In this document: positions 17,594 through 27,488 of the stretch, piece by piece
Layout of the letters: every line of letters starts with the position of its first letter
Numbering within the stretch: position 1 is the first letter of the stretch
Origin: Sphingomonas sp. H160509
GTDB lineage: Bacteria; Pseudomonadota; Alphaproteobacteria; Sphingomonadales; Sphingomonadaceae
Direction of reading: 5' to 3'
NCBI RefSeq assembly: GCF_024124765.2
Contig: NZ_JAMXSR020000002.1
Span: 3,058,001-3,122,000, forward strand
Length of the DNA stretch: 64,000 nucleotides
Translations under genes and position numbers: made by a program
Notes under the pieces: model-generated
What the model was told of the DNA's origin: nothing
Databases searched by the model: none
Seen by the model: only the letters and a program-made list of their open reading frames with translations

Positions 17594-18335
17594 TTACGCC
17601 CCAGCCGCCTTCAGCGCCTTCTCCATCTGATCCCAACTCACGACCTGATCGAGCTTCTTGTCGTTGATCAGGAACGTCGGCGTGCCCGTCACGGTCCCGG
17701 CCTGCATCGCGTTCTCGGTCGGCTTGGCCATCACTTCGAGCTGCTTCTGGTCCGCGAGGCAGGCGCGCGCCTTCGCTTCCGGGATCCCGCGCTGCTTGAC
17801 GAAATCGATCGCGCCCATCTGTTCGGCGAGCTTGGTCGCGACGACCGTCGGCGGCTGGTTGGCGAGCGCCTTCTGCTGGTCGGGGGTCATCGCCTGGAGC
17901 TTGTCGAGGAAGGCGATCTGGTTGCCGTACATCTGCTCGAGGATCGGGAAGAACGGCGCGACGCCGCCGCACTGGCCGAGCAGGGTCAGCGCCACGTCGG
18001 GTGCGCCGTGGACGAGGAAGTCGCGGAATTCGAAGCTGACCTTGCCGGTCGAGACGTATTTTTCGGTCAGCGGCTTGTAGGCCTCGCGGCCGAACGCGCC
18101 GCAGGTCGGGCACGAGCGTGCGCCGTATTCGACGAGTTTGATCGGCGCGTTCGGGTTGCCCATCAGGTAACCCTCGGGGGTCTTCACGACCGTCTCGGTC
18201 CAGTTCTGGCCGGCGGGGGGCTGCGGCGGCTGCTACCGGTGCGGCGGCGGGCTGGTCGACGTTACCGGTCGAATCGTTCTTCGAGCAGGCGGCGAGCGCG
18301 AGCGGCAGGACGGCCAGCGTGGTCAGGAACTTCAT
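17594..18335 (-). CDS. DsbA-family thiol:disulfide oxidoreductase, lipoprotein (frame broken at G6)
   Basis: Periplasmic thioredoxin-fold protein, 246 residues after repair. The signal sequence MKFLTTLAVLPLALAACSKN has a lipobox (LAAC), so it is probably membrane-anchored. The active site is RSCPTCGAF (CPTC), and the cis-Pro loop is TVTGTPTFLIN. The G6 run at 18215-18220 breaks the frame in the linker; removing one base gives AAPAGQNWTETVVKTPEGY. It is paired with another DsbA-like gene 26 bases upstream, both on the minus strand after dciA. Likely partner of the DsbB at 6.3 kb. Confidence 0.9.
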
Positions 18336-18361
18336 CGGGTTACTCCAGTGGATCACGTGAA

Positions 18362-19027
18362 TTAACGGGCGCCGGCCTTGCGGAGCGCGGGTTCGAGCTG
18401 TTCCCAGCCGACGTGCGGGACGAGTCTGCCGTTGAGGTAAAAGGTCGGCGTCGAGTCGATCTCCTTCGGCGCGTCGGCGGTCAGTTTGACGATGCGGTCG
18501 ATCTCGGGCTGGTTGGCGAAGCATGCGTTGATCGCCGCGTCCGACAGCCCGCGCGCCTTGACGAACGCGGTCAGGCCCGAGCCGTCGGCGTTGGCGCGGA
18601 TCTGTGCGGCGGCCGGGTACATGTTCAGGCGCGCGGCGTTGCCCTGCTGGTATTCGATCCCGCGCTCCAGCCATTGCGGCTGTGCGGCGAAGATCGCGGA
18701 CGAGGTGGCAGAGAAGCCTTTCGGGCCGGTGCAGCGGGCGAGGATCGCTGCTGCAAGGTCGAGCCGGTCGCGGATGAAGCTGCGGACTTCGAGGCTGGTC
18801 GAGCCCGATGCGATCATCTGGCGCTTCAGCACGGGTTCGGACTTCACAGAGAAGTCGGCGCAGTGCGAGCAGGTATAGCTGGCGTATTCGACCAGTTTCA
18901 CGCGCGCGGCGGGGTTGCCGATCAGGTACGCGCCCGAGGGGAGGATGCGCGCGGTTTGCGACCAGTCGCGCTTGGGCGCGGCGCCGGTCAGCAGGAAGAG
19001 GGCGAAGACGGCAAAGAGGACGCGCAT
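18362..19027 (-). CDS. DsbA-family thiol:disulfide oxidoreductase, second copy
   Basis: 221 residues, intact. Signal peptide MRVLFAVFALFLLTGAA, then a thioredoxin fold with active site YTCSHCADF (CSHC, closer to the E. coli DsbA CPHC than its neighbour). The helical insertion runs to about residue 170, and the cis-Pro loop is EIDSTPTFYLNGRL. It probably catalyses disulfide formation in the periplasm. The start ATG overlaps the stop of dciA (TAATG). Tandem divergent DsbA copies suggest different substrates or one isomerase-like role; which is which cannot be told. Confidence 0.92.
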   Translation of the reverse strand: MRVLFAVFALFLLTGAAPKRDWSQTARILPSGAYLIGNPAARVKLVEYASYTCSHCADFSVKSEPVLKRQMIASGSTSLEVRSFIRDRLDLAAAILARCTGPKGFSATSSAIFAAQPQWLERGIEYQQGNAARLNMYPAAAQIRANADGSGLTAFVKARGLSDAAINACFANQPEIDRIVKLTADAPKEIDSTPTFYLNGRLVPHVGWEQLEPALRKAGAR

Positions 19028-19603
19028 TAGTTGATCCTGGGAAGGCCGTGCGTCGAGGCGACGCCGGCGGCGAGGGATTCGAGGACGGCGCGCAGTTCCG
19101 GATCGGCGATGCCCTTCAGGCTCATACCGAGATCGACGGGGACTGGGCGCAACGAAGGGGGCGCCTTGCGTGGGACGGGTGCGGCGACCTCGCCCTGGCG
19201 GATCGCGACCTTCACGATGGCGGCGTACCCGAAGAAGCGGTTCACGCGCTCGATGATCTCGGGCGCGATGTGCTGCATCATCGGGGCGTGCGCGCCGCGG
19301 ACGGTGAGCGTGAGGACGCCGTCCTGTTTCTTGCCGACCGGGAAGCGGATCGATTCTGGGGATGCTCGCGCCCGCCAGTTTCGCGCCGACGATCTCGGGC
19401 CAGCGGCTGACGATCGACGACTGGACGAAGCCGAATCGCCGGAATGCCGCGCCGCCGATCGCAGGCAACAACTCGGCGACCGCGCGTGAGCGGTTCTCGC
19501 GCGGGGCGTCTGGATCGGTCTTGCCCTTCACGCGCTTCGTCGCCGGCTTGGGCGTCGCAGATTTAGGCACAGAAACGGGCGGCTTGCTCATCTGCGAACC
19601 CAT
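19027..19603 (-). CDS. DciA-like DUF721 protein, replicative helicase loader (frame broken)
   Basis: DUF721/DciA proteins load or recruit DnaB in bacteria lacking DnaC. 191 residues after repair. The N-terminus is a basic linker; the DUF721 core runs from about residue 35 (VAELLPAIGGAAFRRFGFVQ, IVSRWPEIVGAKLAGASIP) to MMQHIAPEIIERVNRFFGY. One base too many in the G4 run at 19358-19361 breaks it; repaired, it reads GASIPESIRFPVGKK and continues DGVLTLTVRGAHAP. It starts at ATG 19603 (or 19591). The divergent mutY starts only 14 bases away, so the two share a compact promoter region. Confidence 0.85.
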
Positions 19604-19617
19604 GCCATAGGCGACGC

Positions 19618-20667
19618 GTGAACGCCAAGCGCTCTTCGGTCTCCGGGGCCCTGCTCGACTGGTATGACGCGCATCGTCGCGACCTGCCGTGGCGCGCGAA
19701 GCCGGGCGAAGCGGTCGATCCGTACCGGGTGTGGCTGTCCGAGGTGATGTTGCAGCAGACGACGGTGGCGGCGGTGACGCCGCGGTTCCTCGCGTGGACC
19801 GCGCGGTGGCCGGATTTCGCGAGCTTGGCGGCGGCGGACGATGCCGATGTGATGGCGGCTTGGGCTGGGCTTGGGTATTACGCTCGGGCGCGCAATCTCG
19901 TGAAGGCGGCAAAGGCCGTGGTTTCAGATCACGGCGGGGAATTTCCGCGGACGGAGGTGGAGCTGCGCGCTTTGCCTGGGCTCGGCGCTTATACAGCGGC
20001 GGCGGTGGCGGCGATCGCGTTTGGCGAGCGTGCGGTGGTGGTCGACGCGAATGTCGAGCGGGTGGTCGCGCGGGTGTTCGCGATTCAGACGCCTTTGCCC
20101 GCGGCGCGTCCTGCGATTCGGGTCGCGGCGGATTCGATCACGCCGGACGCTCGGGCGGGGGATTTCGCGCAGGCGATGATGGATCTGGGGTCGGGGATCT
20201 GCACGACGCGCGCGCCGAAATGTCTGCTGTGTCCGATTCGCGCGTTTTGCGAGGGCTTAGCTCAGGGCGCGCCCGAGCGGTTGCCGGTGAAGGCGAAGAA
20301 GGCGGCCAAGCCTCAGCGCTACGGGACGATCTTCTGGCTGGAACGCGACGGGCAGGTGTTGCTGGTGCGGCGGCCGGACAAGGGTCTGCTCGGCGGCATG
20401 CGGGCGTTTCCGACCGGGCCCTGGGGTGAGGCGGCACCCGGTTTGGAGGACGCGCCGGCGCAGGCGGATTGGCGGATGCTGGACGAGACCGTGGCGCACG
20501 GATTTACGCATTTCGATCTGCAACTGACGCTTGCGGTGGCGACGGTCGAGGCGCATCAACCGCGCGTTCCAACGGCAAGCGAATGGTGGCCGATCGACGA
20601 GCTGGATACCGCCGGGCTCCCGACCGTTTTCGCCAAGGCCGGCAAGACCATACGGAGAGCTGCATGA
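19618..20667 (+). CDS. mutY: A/G-specific adenine glycosylase
   Basis: Removes adenine mispaired with 8-oxoguanine. 349 residues, intact. The helix-hairpin-helix LPGLGAYTAAAVAAIAFG is followed by the catalytic Asp in VVVDANVERV. The Fe-S cysteines are Cys195, Cys202, Cys205 and Cys211 (C-x6-C-x2-C-x5-C). The C-terminal NUDIX-like 8-oxoG recognition domain begins around residue 240 (YGTIFWLERDGQVLLVRR). The start GTG at 19618 matches the family N-terminus. The four final bases overlap the start of the serine hydrolase gene. Confidence 0.96.
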   Translation: MNAKRSSVSGALLDWYDAHRRDLPWRAKPGEAVDPYRVWLSEVMLQQTTVAAVTPRFLAWTARWPDFASLAAADDADVMAAWAGLGYYARARNLVKAAKAVVSDHGGEFPRTEVELRALPGLGAYTAAAVAAIAFGERAVVVDANVERVVARVFAIQTPLPAARPAIRVAADSITPDARAGDFAQAMMDLGSGICTTRAPKCLLCPIRAFCEGLAQGAPERLPVKAKKAAKPQRYGTIFWLERDGQVLLVRRPDKGLLGGMRAFPTGPWGEAAPGLEDAPAQADWRMLDETVAHGFTHFDLQLTLAVATVEAHQPRVPTASEWWPIDELDTAGLPTVFAKAGKTIRRAA

Positions 20668-22017
20668 AACTGGTGCACTGGATTTCGACGGGCGGACTTG
20701 CCGCATTGGCTGCCGCCACGGCCTATGCCCAGCAGGCGCAACCGCGTCCGCAGGTTAGCGCGCAGGCTCGGCCGACGCCGCGGATGACGATCCCTGTCAA
20801 CGCATTGCTGCCTGCCACGTCCGCGCTGTTCGACAGCTATGTCGCGCAGGACAAGATGCCGGGTATCGTCGGTGCGTTCGGCGCCGGCGATGGTCCGACA
20901 CTGTTCCCGTCGGCGGGGAAGATCAGCGACGCCCCGAATGCACCCGCCGCCGGCCCCGATTCGCTGTGGCGCGTCTATTCGATGTCCAAGCCGATCACGG
21001 GGATGTCGGCGATGATGCTGGTCGAGGACGGCAAGCTCAACCTCGACGATCCGGTCAGCGAATACATCCCAGCGTTCAAGGACATGAAGGTCGCGACGAG
21101 CCCCGACACGTCGCTCGCGACGCGGCCCGCCGTGCGGCCGATCACGATCCGCAATTTGCTGACGCACACCGCGGGGCTCGGCTACACGATCGTCACCAAG
21201 GGGCCGTTGCTCGAGGAATATGAGCGGCTCGGCATACTGCCGCTGTCGGTCAGCGCGGCGATGGAAGAGAAGATGCGGCCCGTCCGGCCGAAATCGCTCG
21301 AGGAGTTCGCGAACCGTGTCGCGACGCTGCCGCTGATCGCGGATCCTGGCACCAAGTGGAGCTATTCGATCGGGCTCGATGTGATGGGCCGCGTGATCGA
21401 GGTTGCGAGCGGCATGAGCTTCGAGCGGTTCGTGCAGACGCGGTTGTTCGATCCGCTCAAGATGCGGTCGAGTTTTTGGCAGGTCCCGCAGAGCGAGGTC
21501 GGGCGGTTGGCGACCAACTATGCGTTCGTCGGCGACACGCGGACGCCGCTCGACCCGGCGGCGACGTCGGTGTTCCTGCAGAAGCCGAGCTTTCCGTATG
21601 GTGGCGCTGGGCTGGTGATGTCGGCGCGCGATTACGATCGGTTCCTGCACATGATCCAGGACGGCGGCACGCTTGAGGGCGTGCGCGTGATGAAGCCCGA
21701 AACGATCGCGCTGGCGACGTCGAACCTGCTGCCGGCGGGTGTGGTGTTCGGCGGAGTCGGTGGCGGCACCGGGGGAACGCAGGGGGAGCAACATGGGCTT
21801 CGGCGCGGGCGGCTCCGTCGTGCTCGCGGATACGCCGAACGGGCCGGGCAAGGGCACCTATGCCTGGGGTGGTGCGGCGGGTACGATCGCGTGGGTCGAT
21901 CCGTCGAAGCATTCGCGCGGCAACGTGATGGTCAATTACTTCCCGGCGGACCGGATACCGCTCCGCCAGCAGGTGGTCGCGGCGCTGCTCCAGGATGCGG
22001 CGAGGTTGCGCCGATGA
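20664..22017 (+). CDS. Serine hydrolase, beta-lactamase class C / esterase EstB family (frame broken at G5)
   Basis: Secreted penicillin-binding-protein-like hydrolase, 450 residues after repair. The signal peptide ends around ATAYAQ. The active-site motif S-x-x-K is in VYSMSKPITG; the second motif Y-x-N is replaced by Y-S-I in WSYSIGLDVMGR. The usual K-T-G is replaced by a WGG-type motif in TYAWGGAAGT, as in EstB-like esterases rather than true cephalosporinases. The G5 run at 21782-21786 breaks the frame; G4 gives TQGSNMGFGAGGSVV. Resistance activity should not be assumed. Both ends overlap neighbours by four bases (mutY and nudC), suggesting one transcript. Confidence 0.88.
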
Positions 22018-22901
22018 GCGTGATGGACGCACCTGGGTTTACCGGTGGGATGCTCGACCGGTCCGATGCGCTGCGCCACGATCCAGAGGGGCTGGCGGCG
22101 GCGCAGCGCGACTGGCGTGCGCGGCTGCTGGTGCTCGACGGGCTGCTGCCGGGCACGACCGATGACGGGCATCTCGCCTGGACGTCGATGGCGGATATGC
22201 CGGACGATGCCGAGCCGATCCTGCTAGGGCTCGACGAGAGCGGGCGGCCGCATTTCGCGGCGCTGCTGAACGGGATGCGTGTCGACAACGCGCCGGCGAT
22301 GCGGTCGCCTGCGCTGATGGCGGTGCTGGCTGCGCTCGCGCCGGGTGAGGCGGCGACGTATGCGGGTGCGCGCAGCGTGATCGACTGGCATGTCCGGCAT
22401 GGCTTCTGCGCGAAGTGCGGTTCGCCGACCGAGCCGTTCCGGGCGGGGTGGGCACGGAAATGCCCGAACTGCGGGACCGAGCATTTCCCGCGGGTCGATC
22501 CGGTGGTGATCATGATTGCCGAGCATGACGGGCGTGCGCTGCTCGGGCGCGGGAAGGGATGGCCGCCGGGTCGGTATTCTGCGCTCGCGGGCTTCGTCGA
22601 GCCGGCCGAATCGATCGAGGAGGCGGTCGCGCGCGAGATCCTCGAGGAGTCGGGGGTTCGGGTCGGCAAGGTGCGCTATGTCGCGAGCCAGCCTTGGCCC
22701 TTTCCGTCTTCGCTGATGATGGCGTGCGTCGCGGAGGCGGAGGACGATGCGATCACGCTGGACGTGAACGAGCTCGAGGATGCGATGTGGGTGCCGCGCG
22801 AGATGGTGCGTGCGGTGTTACGCGGGGAGGAGGGGCCGTTCGTCGCGCCGCCGCCCTATGCGATTGCTTATACGCTGCTCAAGGAATGGGCGGGGGAATA
22901 G
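22014..22901 (+). CDS. nudC: NAD(+)/NADH pyrophosphatase NudC
   Basis: Nudix hydrolase that cleaves NAD(H) and can remove NAD caps from RNA. 295 residues, intact. The zinc ribbon is Cys132/Cys135 (FCAKCGS) and Cys150/Cys153 (KCPNCGTEHFPR). The Nudix box is GFVEPAESIEEAVAREILEE with the following SGV. SQPWPFPSSLMMAC is the NudC-specific SQPWPFPxS motif that separates NADH pyrophosphatases from other Nudix enzymes. The ATG overlaps the upstream stop (ATGA). Confidence 0.95.
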   Translation: MSVMDAPGFTGGMLDRSDALRHDPEGLAAAQRDWRARLLVLDGLLPGTTDDGHLAWTSMADMPDDAEPILLGLDESGRPHFAALLNGMRVDNAPAMRSPALMAVLAALAPGEAATYAGARSVIDWHVRHGFCAKCGSPTEPFRAGWARKCPNCGTEHFPRVDPVVIMIAEHDGRALLGRGKGWPPGRYSALAGFVEPAESIEEAVAREILEESGVRVGKVRYVASQPWPFPSSLMMACVAEAEDDAITLDVNELEDAMWVPREMVRAVLRGEEGPFVAPPPYAIAYTLLKEWAGE

Positions 22902-22956
22902 GCGCTGCGTCAGCTTCGGATGGACGGCGCGGGGTATAGTCTCGTAACGGCGATGC

Positions 22957-24363
22957 ATGACTCCGCTGACCTTTGATCGCCCGGACGAGCAGACTCGCGC
23001 TCGCCCCGATTGCCACCAGGCGATCAGCATCCTCGACCTGTTCACGATAGGGATCGGGCCGTCGAGTTCGCATACCGTCGGGCCAATGCGCGCGGCGTGG
23101 CTGTTCGCGGATCTGGTCGCGGACGAGAAGCCGGTGGCGGTGCGCGTCGACCTGTACGGATCGCTGGCGCTGACCGGGCGCGGGCATGCGACCGACAGCG
23201 CGGTGATGCTGGGACTGAGTGGCGCGCAGCCGGAGACGATCGATCCCGACCTGATCCCGGTGCGGTTGGCGGCAATCCGGTCTAGCGGACGCCTAATGCT
23301 TGCCGAGCGGGTCGAGATCGGGTTCGAGGAGAGCCAGCATCTGCTGTTCCATGCGCAGACGTTCCTGCCGGGGCATCCCAATGCGGTGACGTTCACCGCG
23401 TCGTTCGGTGACGGGCGCAGTGTCGAGCGGACCTATTTCTCGATCGGTGGCGGCGCGATCGTCGAGGCGGGATCGGGGCCGGTCAAGGCGAACATCCTTT
23501 TGCCGCGGCCATTCTCGTCGGGGGCGGAACTGCTCGCGACCGGCGACGCGACGGGGATGACGATCGCCGACATCGTCCGCGAGAACGAGATCGCGTGGCG
23601 GCCTGAGAGCGAGACCGACGCGTTCCTCGATGCCGTCCGCGGTGCCATGTTCGCGTCGATCGATCGTGGGTGTCGGCAGGGCGGTATCCTGCCGGGCGGG
23701 CTGAAGGTGCCGCGTCGGGCGAAGGCGCTGTTCGAGGGGTTGCAGGCGCGCGACACCGCGGCCGATCCCTCCGCGGTGTTCGAATGGGTCAGCCTGTATG
23801 CGCTCGCGGTGAACGAGGAGAACGCGGCTGGTGGCCGCGTCGTGACCGCGCCGACCAATGGCGCGGCAGGTGTGTTGCCGGCGGTGCTGCGCTTCTACGA
23901 GACCTTCACCAAGGATCCGACGGCGAAGGGCGCGCACGACTTCCTGCTCACCGCAGCGGCGATCGGCTTCCTCTACAAGAAGCGCGCGTCGATTTCCGCG
24001 GCGGAGATGGGATGCCAGGGCGAGGTCGGCGTGGCATGCTCGATGGCGGCGGGTGCTCTCGTCGCGGCGCTCGGCGGCACCAATGCGCAGATCGAGAACG
24101 CCGCCGAGATCGGCATGGAGCACAATCTCGGTCTCACCTGCGATCCGATCGGCGGGCTGGTCCAGATTCCGTGCATCGAGCGCAACACGATGGGTGCGAT
24201 CAAGGCGATCAACGCCGCGTATCTGGCGCTGCGGGGGGACGGTCGCCATATCGTCAGCCTCGATGCGGTGATCGAGACGATGCGCCAGACCGGTGAGGAC
24301 ATGCGCTCGCAATATAAGGAGACGTCGCTTGGTGGCCTGGCCGTCAACGTCGTCGAATGCTGA
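22957..24363 (+). CDS. sdaA: L-serine ammonia-lyase (L-serine dehydratase), single-chain iron-sulfur type
   Basis: Deaminates L-serine to pyruvate and ammonia. 468 residues, intact. It holds both beta (residues about 20-175, GIGPSSSHTVGPMRAA) and alpha domains (from about 190, with PTNGAAGVLPAVLR). Candidate cluster ligands are Cys353 and Cys361 (GCQGEVGVACSM), Cys395 (LTCDPIGG) and Cys406 (QIPCIERN). Together with serC and serA at 53-57 kb, the window has both serine synthesis and serine breakdown. It starts 55 bases after nudC and is followed ten bases later by the peptidase gene, so serine, peptide and sulfur amino acid genes form one run. Confidence 0.95.
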   Translation: MTPLTFDRPDEQTRARPDCHQAISILDLFTIGIGPSSSHTVGPMRAAWLFADLVADEKPVAVRVDLYGSLALTGRGHATDSAVMLGLSGAQPETIDPDLIPVRLAAIRSSGRLMLAERVEIGFEESQHLLFHAQTFLPGHPNAVTFTASFGDGRSVERTYFSIGGGAIVEAGSGPVKANILLPRPFSSGAELLATGDATGMTIADIVRENEIAWRPESETDAFLDAVRGAMFASIDRGCRQGGILPGGLKVPRRAKALFEGLQARDTAADPSAVFEWVSLYALAVNEENAAGGRVVTAPTNGAAGVLPAVLRFYETFTKDPTAKGAHDFLLTAAAIGFLYKKRASISAAEMGCQGEVGVACSMAAGALVAALGGTNAQIENAAEIGMEHNLGLTCDPIGGLVQIPCIERNTMGAIKAINAAYLALRGDGRHIVSLDAVIETMRQTGEDMRSQYKETSLGGLAVNVVEC

Positions 24364-24373
24364 AGGATTTCCC

Positions 24374-26407
24374 ATGACTGCTCCGACGAACCCGCTTCTC
24401 GATACGCTGTCGCTGCCCCGTTTCGCCGAGCTGTCGCCCGACCAGATCGCGCCTGCACTCGATGAGGCGATCGCGCGGCATGAGGCGATGGTCGAGGCGC
24501 TGACGACCGCGCGGCCGACCGATTTCGCGGGCGCGTGGCTGCCGTACGAGCGCGCGAATACCGAGATCGGCGCGATCTGGTCGGCGGTGTCGCACCTGCA
24601 CGGCGTCGCGGACACGCCCGAGCTGCGCGCCGCGTATTCGGAGGGGCAGAAGCGGCTCGTCGAGAACGACATGAAGGTCGGGCAGAACCGTGACCTGTAC
24701 GAGGTGTTCGTGGCGCTGAGCGTGTCGCCCGAGTTCGCCGACTTGGCGACCGAGGACCGGGTCGCGGTCGAGCAGGCGATCCGCGACTTCACGCTGTCGG
24801 GCGTGGCGCTGGAGCCCGAGGCGCGCGATCGGTTCAGCGAGATTTCGGTCGAGCTGTCGGGCCTGTCGAACGAGTTCGGCAGCGCGGTGCTCGATGCGAC
24901 CGACGCATGGTCGGAACTGGTGACGGACGAGGCGGACCTCGCCGGGATCTCGGACGCGGACAAGGCGATGTTCGCGGATGCCGCCAAGGCTAAGGGGCTG
25001 GAAGGCTGGCTCGTTACTTTGCAGCAGCCGAGCGTCAACGCGGTGCTGACCTTCGCCGAGAACCGTGGGTTGCGCGCCCGCATGTACCGCGCGTTCGCGA
25101 CGCGCGCGTCGGACCAGGGGCCGAACGCGGGCGAGTTCGATAACAGCGCCCGGATCGCGCGGATCCTCGAACTGCGGCATGAGGGTGCGAAGCTGCTCGG
25201 CTTCACCGATCCGGTCGCGTGGTCGCTGGAAACCAAGATGGCCCCCAATGGCGCCGAGGTGATCGCCTTCCTGCGCGATCTGGCGCGGCGCGCGAAGCCG
25301 GCGGCGGAGCGTGACCTTGCCGAACTGAAGACGTTTGCCGCCGAGCATCTCGGGATCGCCGATTTCGAGCCCTGGGATGCGGGCTTCGTGTCGAACCGGT
25401 TGCGGCAGGATCGCTACGCGGTCGATGCGCAGGTGGTGAAGGCGTATTTCCCGGTCGAGCGCGTGATGGAAGGCTGGCAGACGCTGATGCAGCGGCTGTT
25501 CGGCATCAAGCTCGTCGAGCGCGACGATGTGTCGTTGTATCACGACGATGCGCGATTCTTCGACGTGGTGGACGAGAGCGGGACGGTGTTCGCCGGGCTG
25601 TATCTCGATCTCCACGCGCGCACTGGCAAGCGCGGTGGCGCGTGGATGGCGCAGGCGCGGCCGCGGCTGCACGACGGCAACACCGTCACGGTGCCGGTCG
25701 CGTATCTCGTCTGCAATTTCGCGCCGGATGGCGGTGAGACGCCGTCGCTGCTGAGCCACAACGACGTGACCACGCTGCTGCACGAGACCGGGCACTGCAT
25801 CCACCTGCTCTTCACCAAGGTGAACCGACCTAGCATCGCCGGCACCAACGGGTTCGAGTGGGACGCGATCGAGCTGCCGAGCCAGCTGATGGAGGATTTC
25901 GCCTGGGACAAGGACGTGCTGACCGGCATGTCCGGCCACTACAAGACCGGCGAGAAGCTCCCCGCCGACCTGTTCGAGCGGATGGTGAAGGCGCGGCATT
26001 TCCAGGCAGGGATGTTCATCCTGCGCCAGGTCGAGTTCGCGCTGTTCGACCTGCTGCTCCATCTCGGCACGATGGGCAGCGATCCGATCGAAGTGATCGA
26101 GGCGGTACGCGACGAGGTGGCGGTGATCCGCCCGCCCGAATGGCACCGCTTCCCGCACGCGTTCAGCCACATCTTCGCTGGCGGGTACGCGTCGGGCTAT
26201 TACAGCTATCTCTACGCCGAGTTGCTGGCGGCCGATGGCTTCGAGGCGTTCGCGGAAGCGGGGCTAGTCGATCGCAAGACCGGCGACCGGTTCCGCGAGG
26301 AAGTGCTCGCGCGCGGGGCAACGCGGCCAGCGGCGGACAGCTTCCGCGCGTTCCGCGGGCGTGATCCCGAGCCGACCGCGATGCTGGTCCGCCACGGGCT
26401 GCAATGA
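24374..26407 (+). CDS. M3 family metallopeptidase (oligopeptidase A / Dcp-like)
   Basis: Cytoplasmic zinc oligopeptidase that finishes degradation of peptides. 677 residues, intact. The zinc motif is H-E-T-G-H at about residues 471-475 ([12 protein letters not shown]), with the downstream glutamate in [18 protein letters not shown] and the family segment [14 protein letters not shown]. No signal peptide. The start ATG at 24374 ([17 protein letters not shown]) is chosen because it matches the family N-terminus. The stop overlaps the next gene start in ATGA. Confidence 0.94.
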   Translation: MTAPTNPLLDTLSLPRFAELSPDQIAPALDEAIARHEAMVEALTTARPTDFAGAWLPYERANTEIGAIWSAVSHLHGVADTPELRAAYSEGQKRLVENDMKVGQNRDLYEVFVALSVSPEFADLATEDRVAVEQAIRDFTLSGVALEPEARDRFSEISVELSGLSNEFGSAVLDATDAWSELVTDEADLAGISDADKAMFADAAKAKGLEGWLVTLQQPSVNAVLTFAENRGLRARMYRAFATRASDQGPNAGEFDNSARIARILELRHEGAKLLGFTDPVAWSLETKMAPNGAEVIAFLRDLARRAKPAAERDLAELKTFAAEHLGIADFEPWDAGFVSNRLRQDRYAVDAQVVKAYFPVERVMEGWQTLMQRLFGIKLVERDDVSLYHDDARFFDVVDESGTVFAGLYLDLHARTGKRGGAWMAQARPRLHDGNTVTVPVAYLVCNFAPDGGETPSLLSHNDVTTLLHETGHCIHLLFTKVNRPSIAGTNGFEWDAIELPSQLMEDFAWDKDVLTGMSGHYKTGEKLPADLFERMVKARHFQAGMFILRQVEFALFDLLLHLGTMGSDPIEVIEAVRDEVAVIRPPEWHRFPHAFSHIFAGGYASGYYSYLYAELLAADGFEAFAEAGLVDRKTGDRFREEVLARGATRPAADSFRAFRGRDPEPTAMLVRHGLQ

Positions 26408-27481
26408 CGCCTGCAATGACGGGGAAACGCGTCGACCGGCGCTGGTTGTCGGAGGCGGTGCGGCGGATCGAGGCGGACTACAACCGGTCCGCCGACACGC
26501 ATCTGATCCGGGTGAATCTGCCGCGCTATCCCGGCATCGTGCTGTACCTGAAGGACGAGAGTTCGCACCCGACCGGCAGCCTCAAGCACCGGCTCGCGCG
26601 GTCGCTGTTCCTGTACGCGCTGTGCAACGAATGGATCGGGCCCGAGACGACGGTGATCGAATCCTCGTCGGGATCGACCGCGGTGTCGGAGGCGTATTTC
26701 GCCAGGATGCTGGGGCTGCGCTTCATCGCGGTGGTGCCCGCGACCACCGCCAAGCCCAAGCTCGACGCCATCCGCTTCCACGGCGGCGAGATCCACATGG
26801 TCGACGATCCGCGCACCGTCTACGCGGTCTCGCACCGCTTGGCGGCGGAAACCGGCGGGCACTATCTCGACCAGTTCACCTACGCCGAGCGCGCGACCGA
26901 CTGGCGCGGCAACAACAACATCGCCGAAAGCATATTCGCGCAGATGGCCGAGGAGGAGCATCCGTGCCCGTCCTGGATCGTCTGCGGCGCGGGGACCGGC
27001 GGCACGTCGGCGACGATCGGGCGCTTCATCCGCTATTGCCGGCACGACACGAAACTGTGCGTCGCGGACCCGGTGCATTCGGTCTTCCACCGGCATTTCG
27101 AGGACCGCTCGGTGGTCGCGTTGCCCGAGGGGGTGCGCGTCGCGGATCGAGGGGATCGGGCGGCCGCGCGTCGAGCCGAGCTTCGTGCCGAGCGTGATCG
27201 ACCGGATGATCGCGGTCGAGGACGCCGACAGCATCGGTGCGATGCGCGCGCTGTCCGACCGGCTCGGCCGGCGCGTCGGCGGCTCGACCGGGACCAACCT
27301 GTGGGCCTGCGCGCAGATCGTCGAGGAGATGGCGGCGGCGGGCGAGACGGGGAGCATCGTCACGCTGTTGTGCGATGGCGGCGACCGCTATGGCTGTACC
27401 TATTACGACGATTCATGGCTCGACGATCGCGGGGTCGCATGGACCGATCCCGCGGCGCGGATGACGCAATTTCTGGGCTGA
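26404..27481 (+). CDS. PLP-dependent cysteine synthase-like protein (frame broken at G5)
   Basis: Fold-type II PLP enzyme of the cysteine synthase/cystathionine beta-synthase family, 358 residues after repair. The PLP lysine is in [11 protein letters not shown], the substrate loop [14 protein letters not shown] corresponds to the family S-S-G-N-x-G loop, and the phosphate-binding glycine loop is [14 protein letters not shown]. The G5 run at 27129-27133 breaks the frame; G4 restores [20 protein letters not shown]. The Asn-to-Ser change in the substrate loop suggests a different substrate or a desulfhydrase role. It overlaps the peptidase gene and is seven bases from the oxoprolinase gene. Confidence 0.88.
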
Positions 27482-27488
27482 GTAACCG

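Noticed and set aside
20664..22017. Antibiotic-resistance beta-lactamase
   Set aside because: It has S-x-x-K, but the Y-x-N and K-T-G motifs are replaced by Y-S-I and a WGG-type segment. An esterase or peptidase role is more likely.
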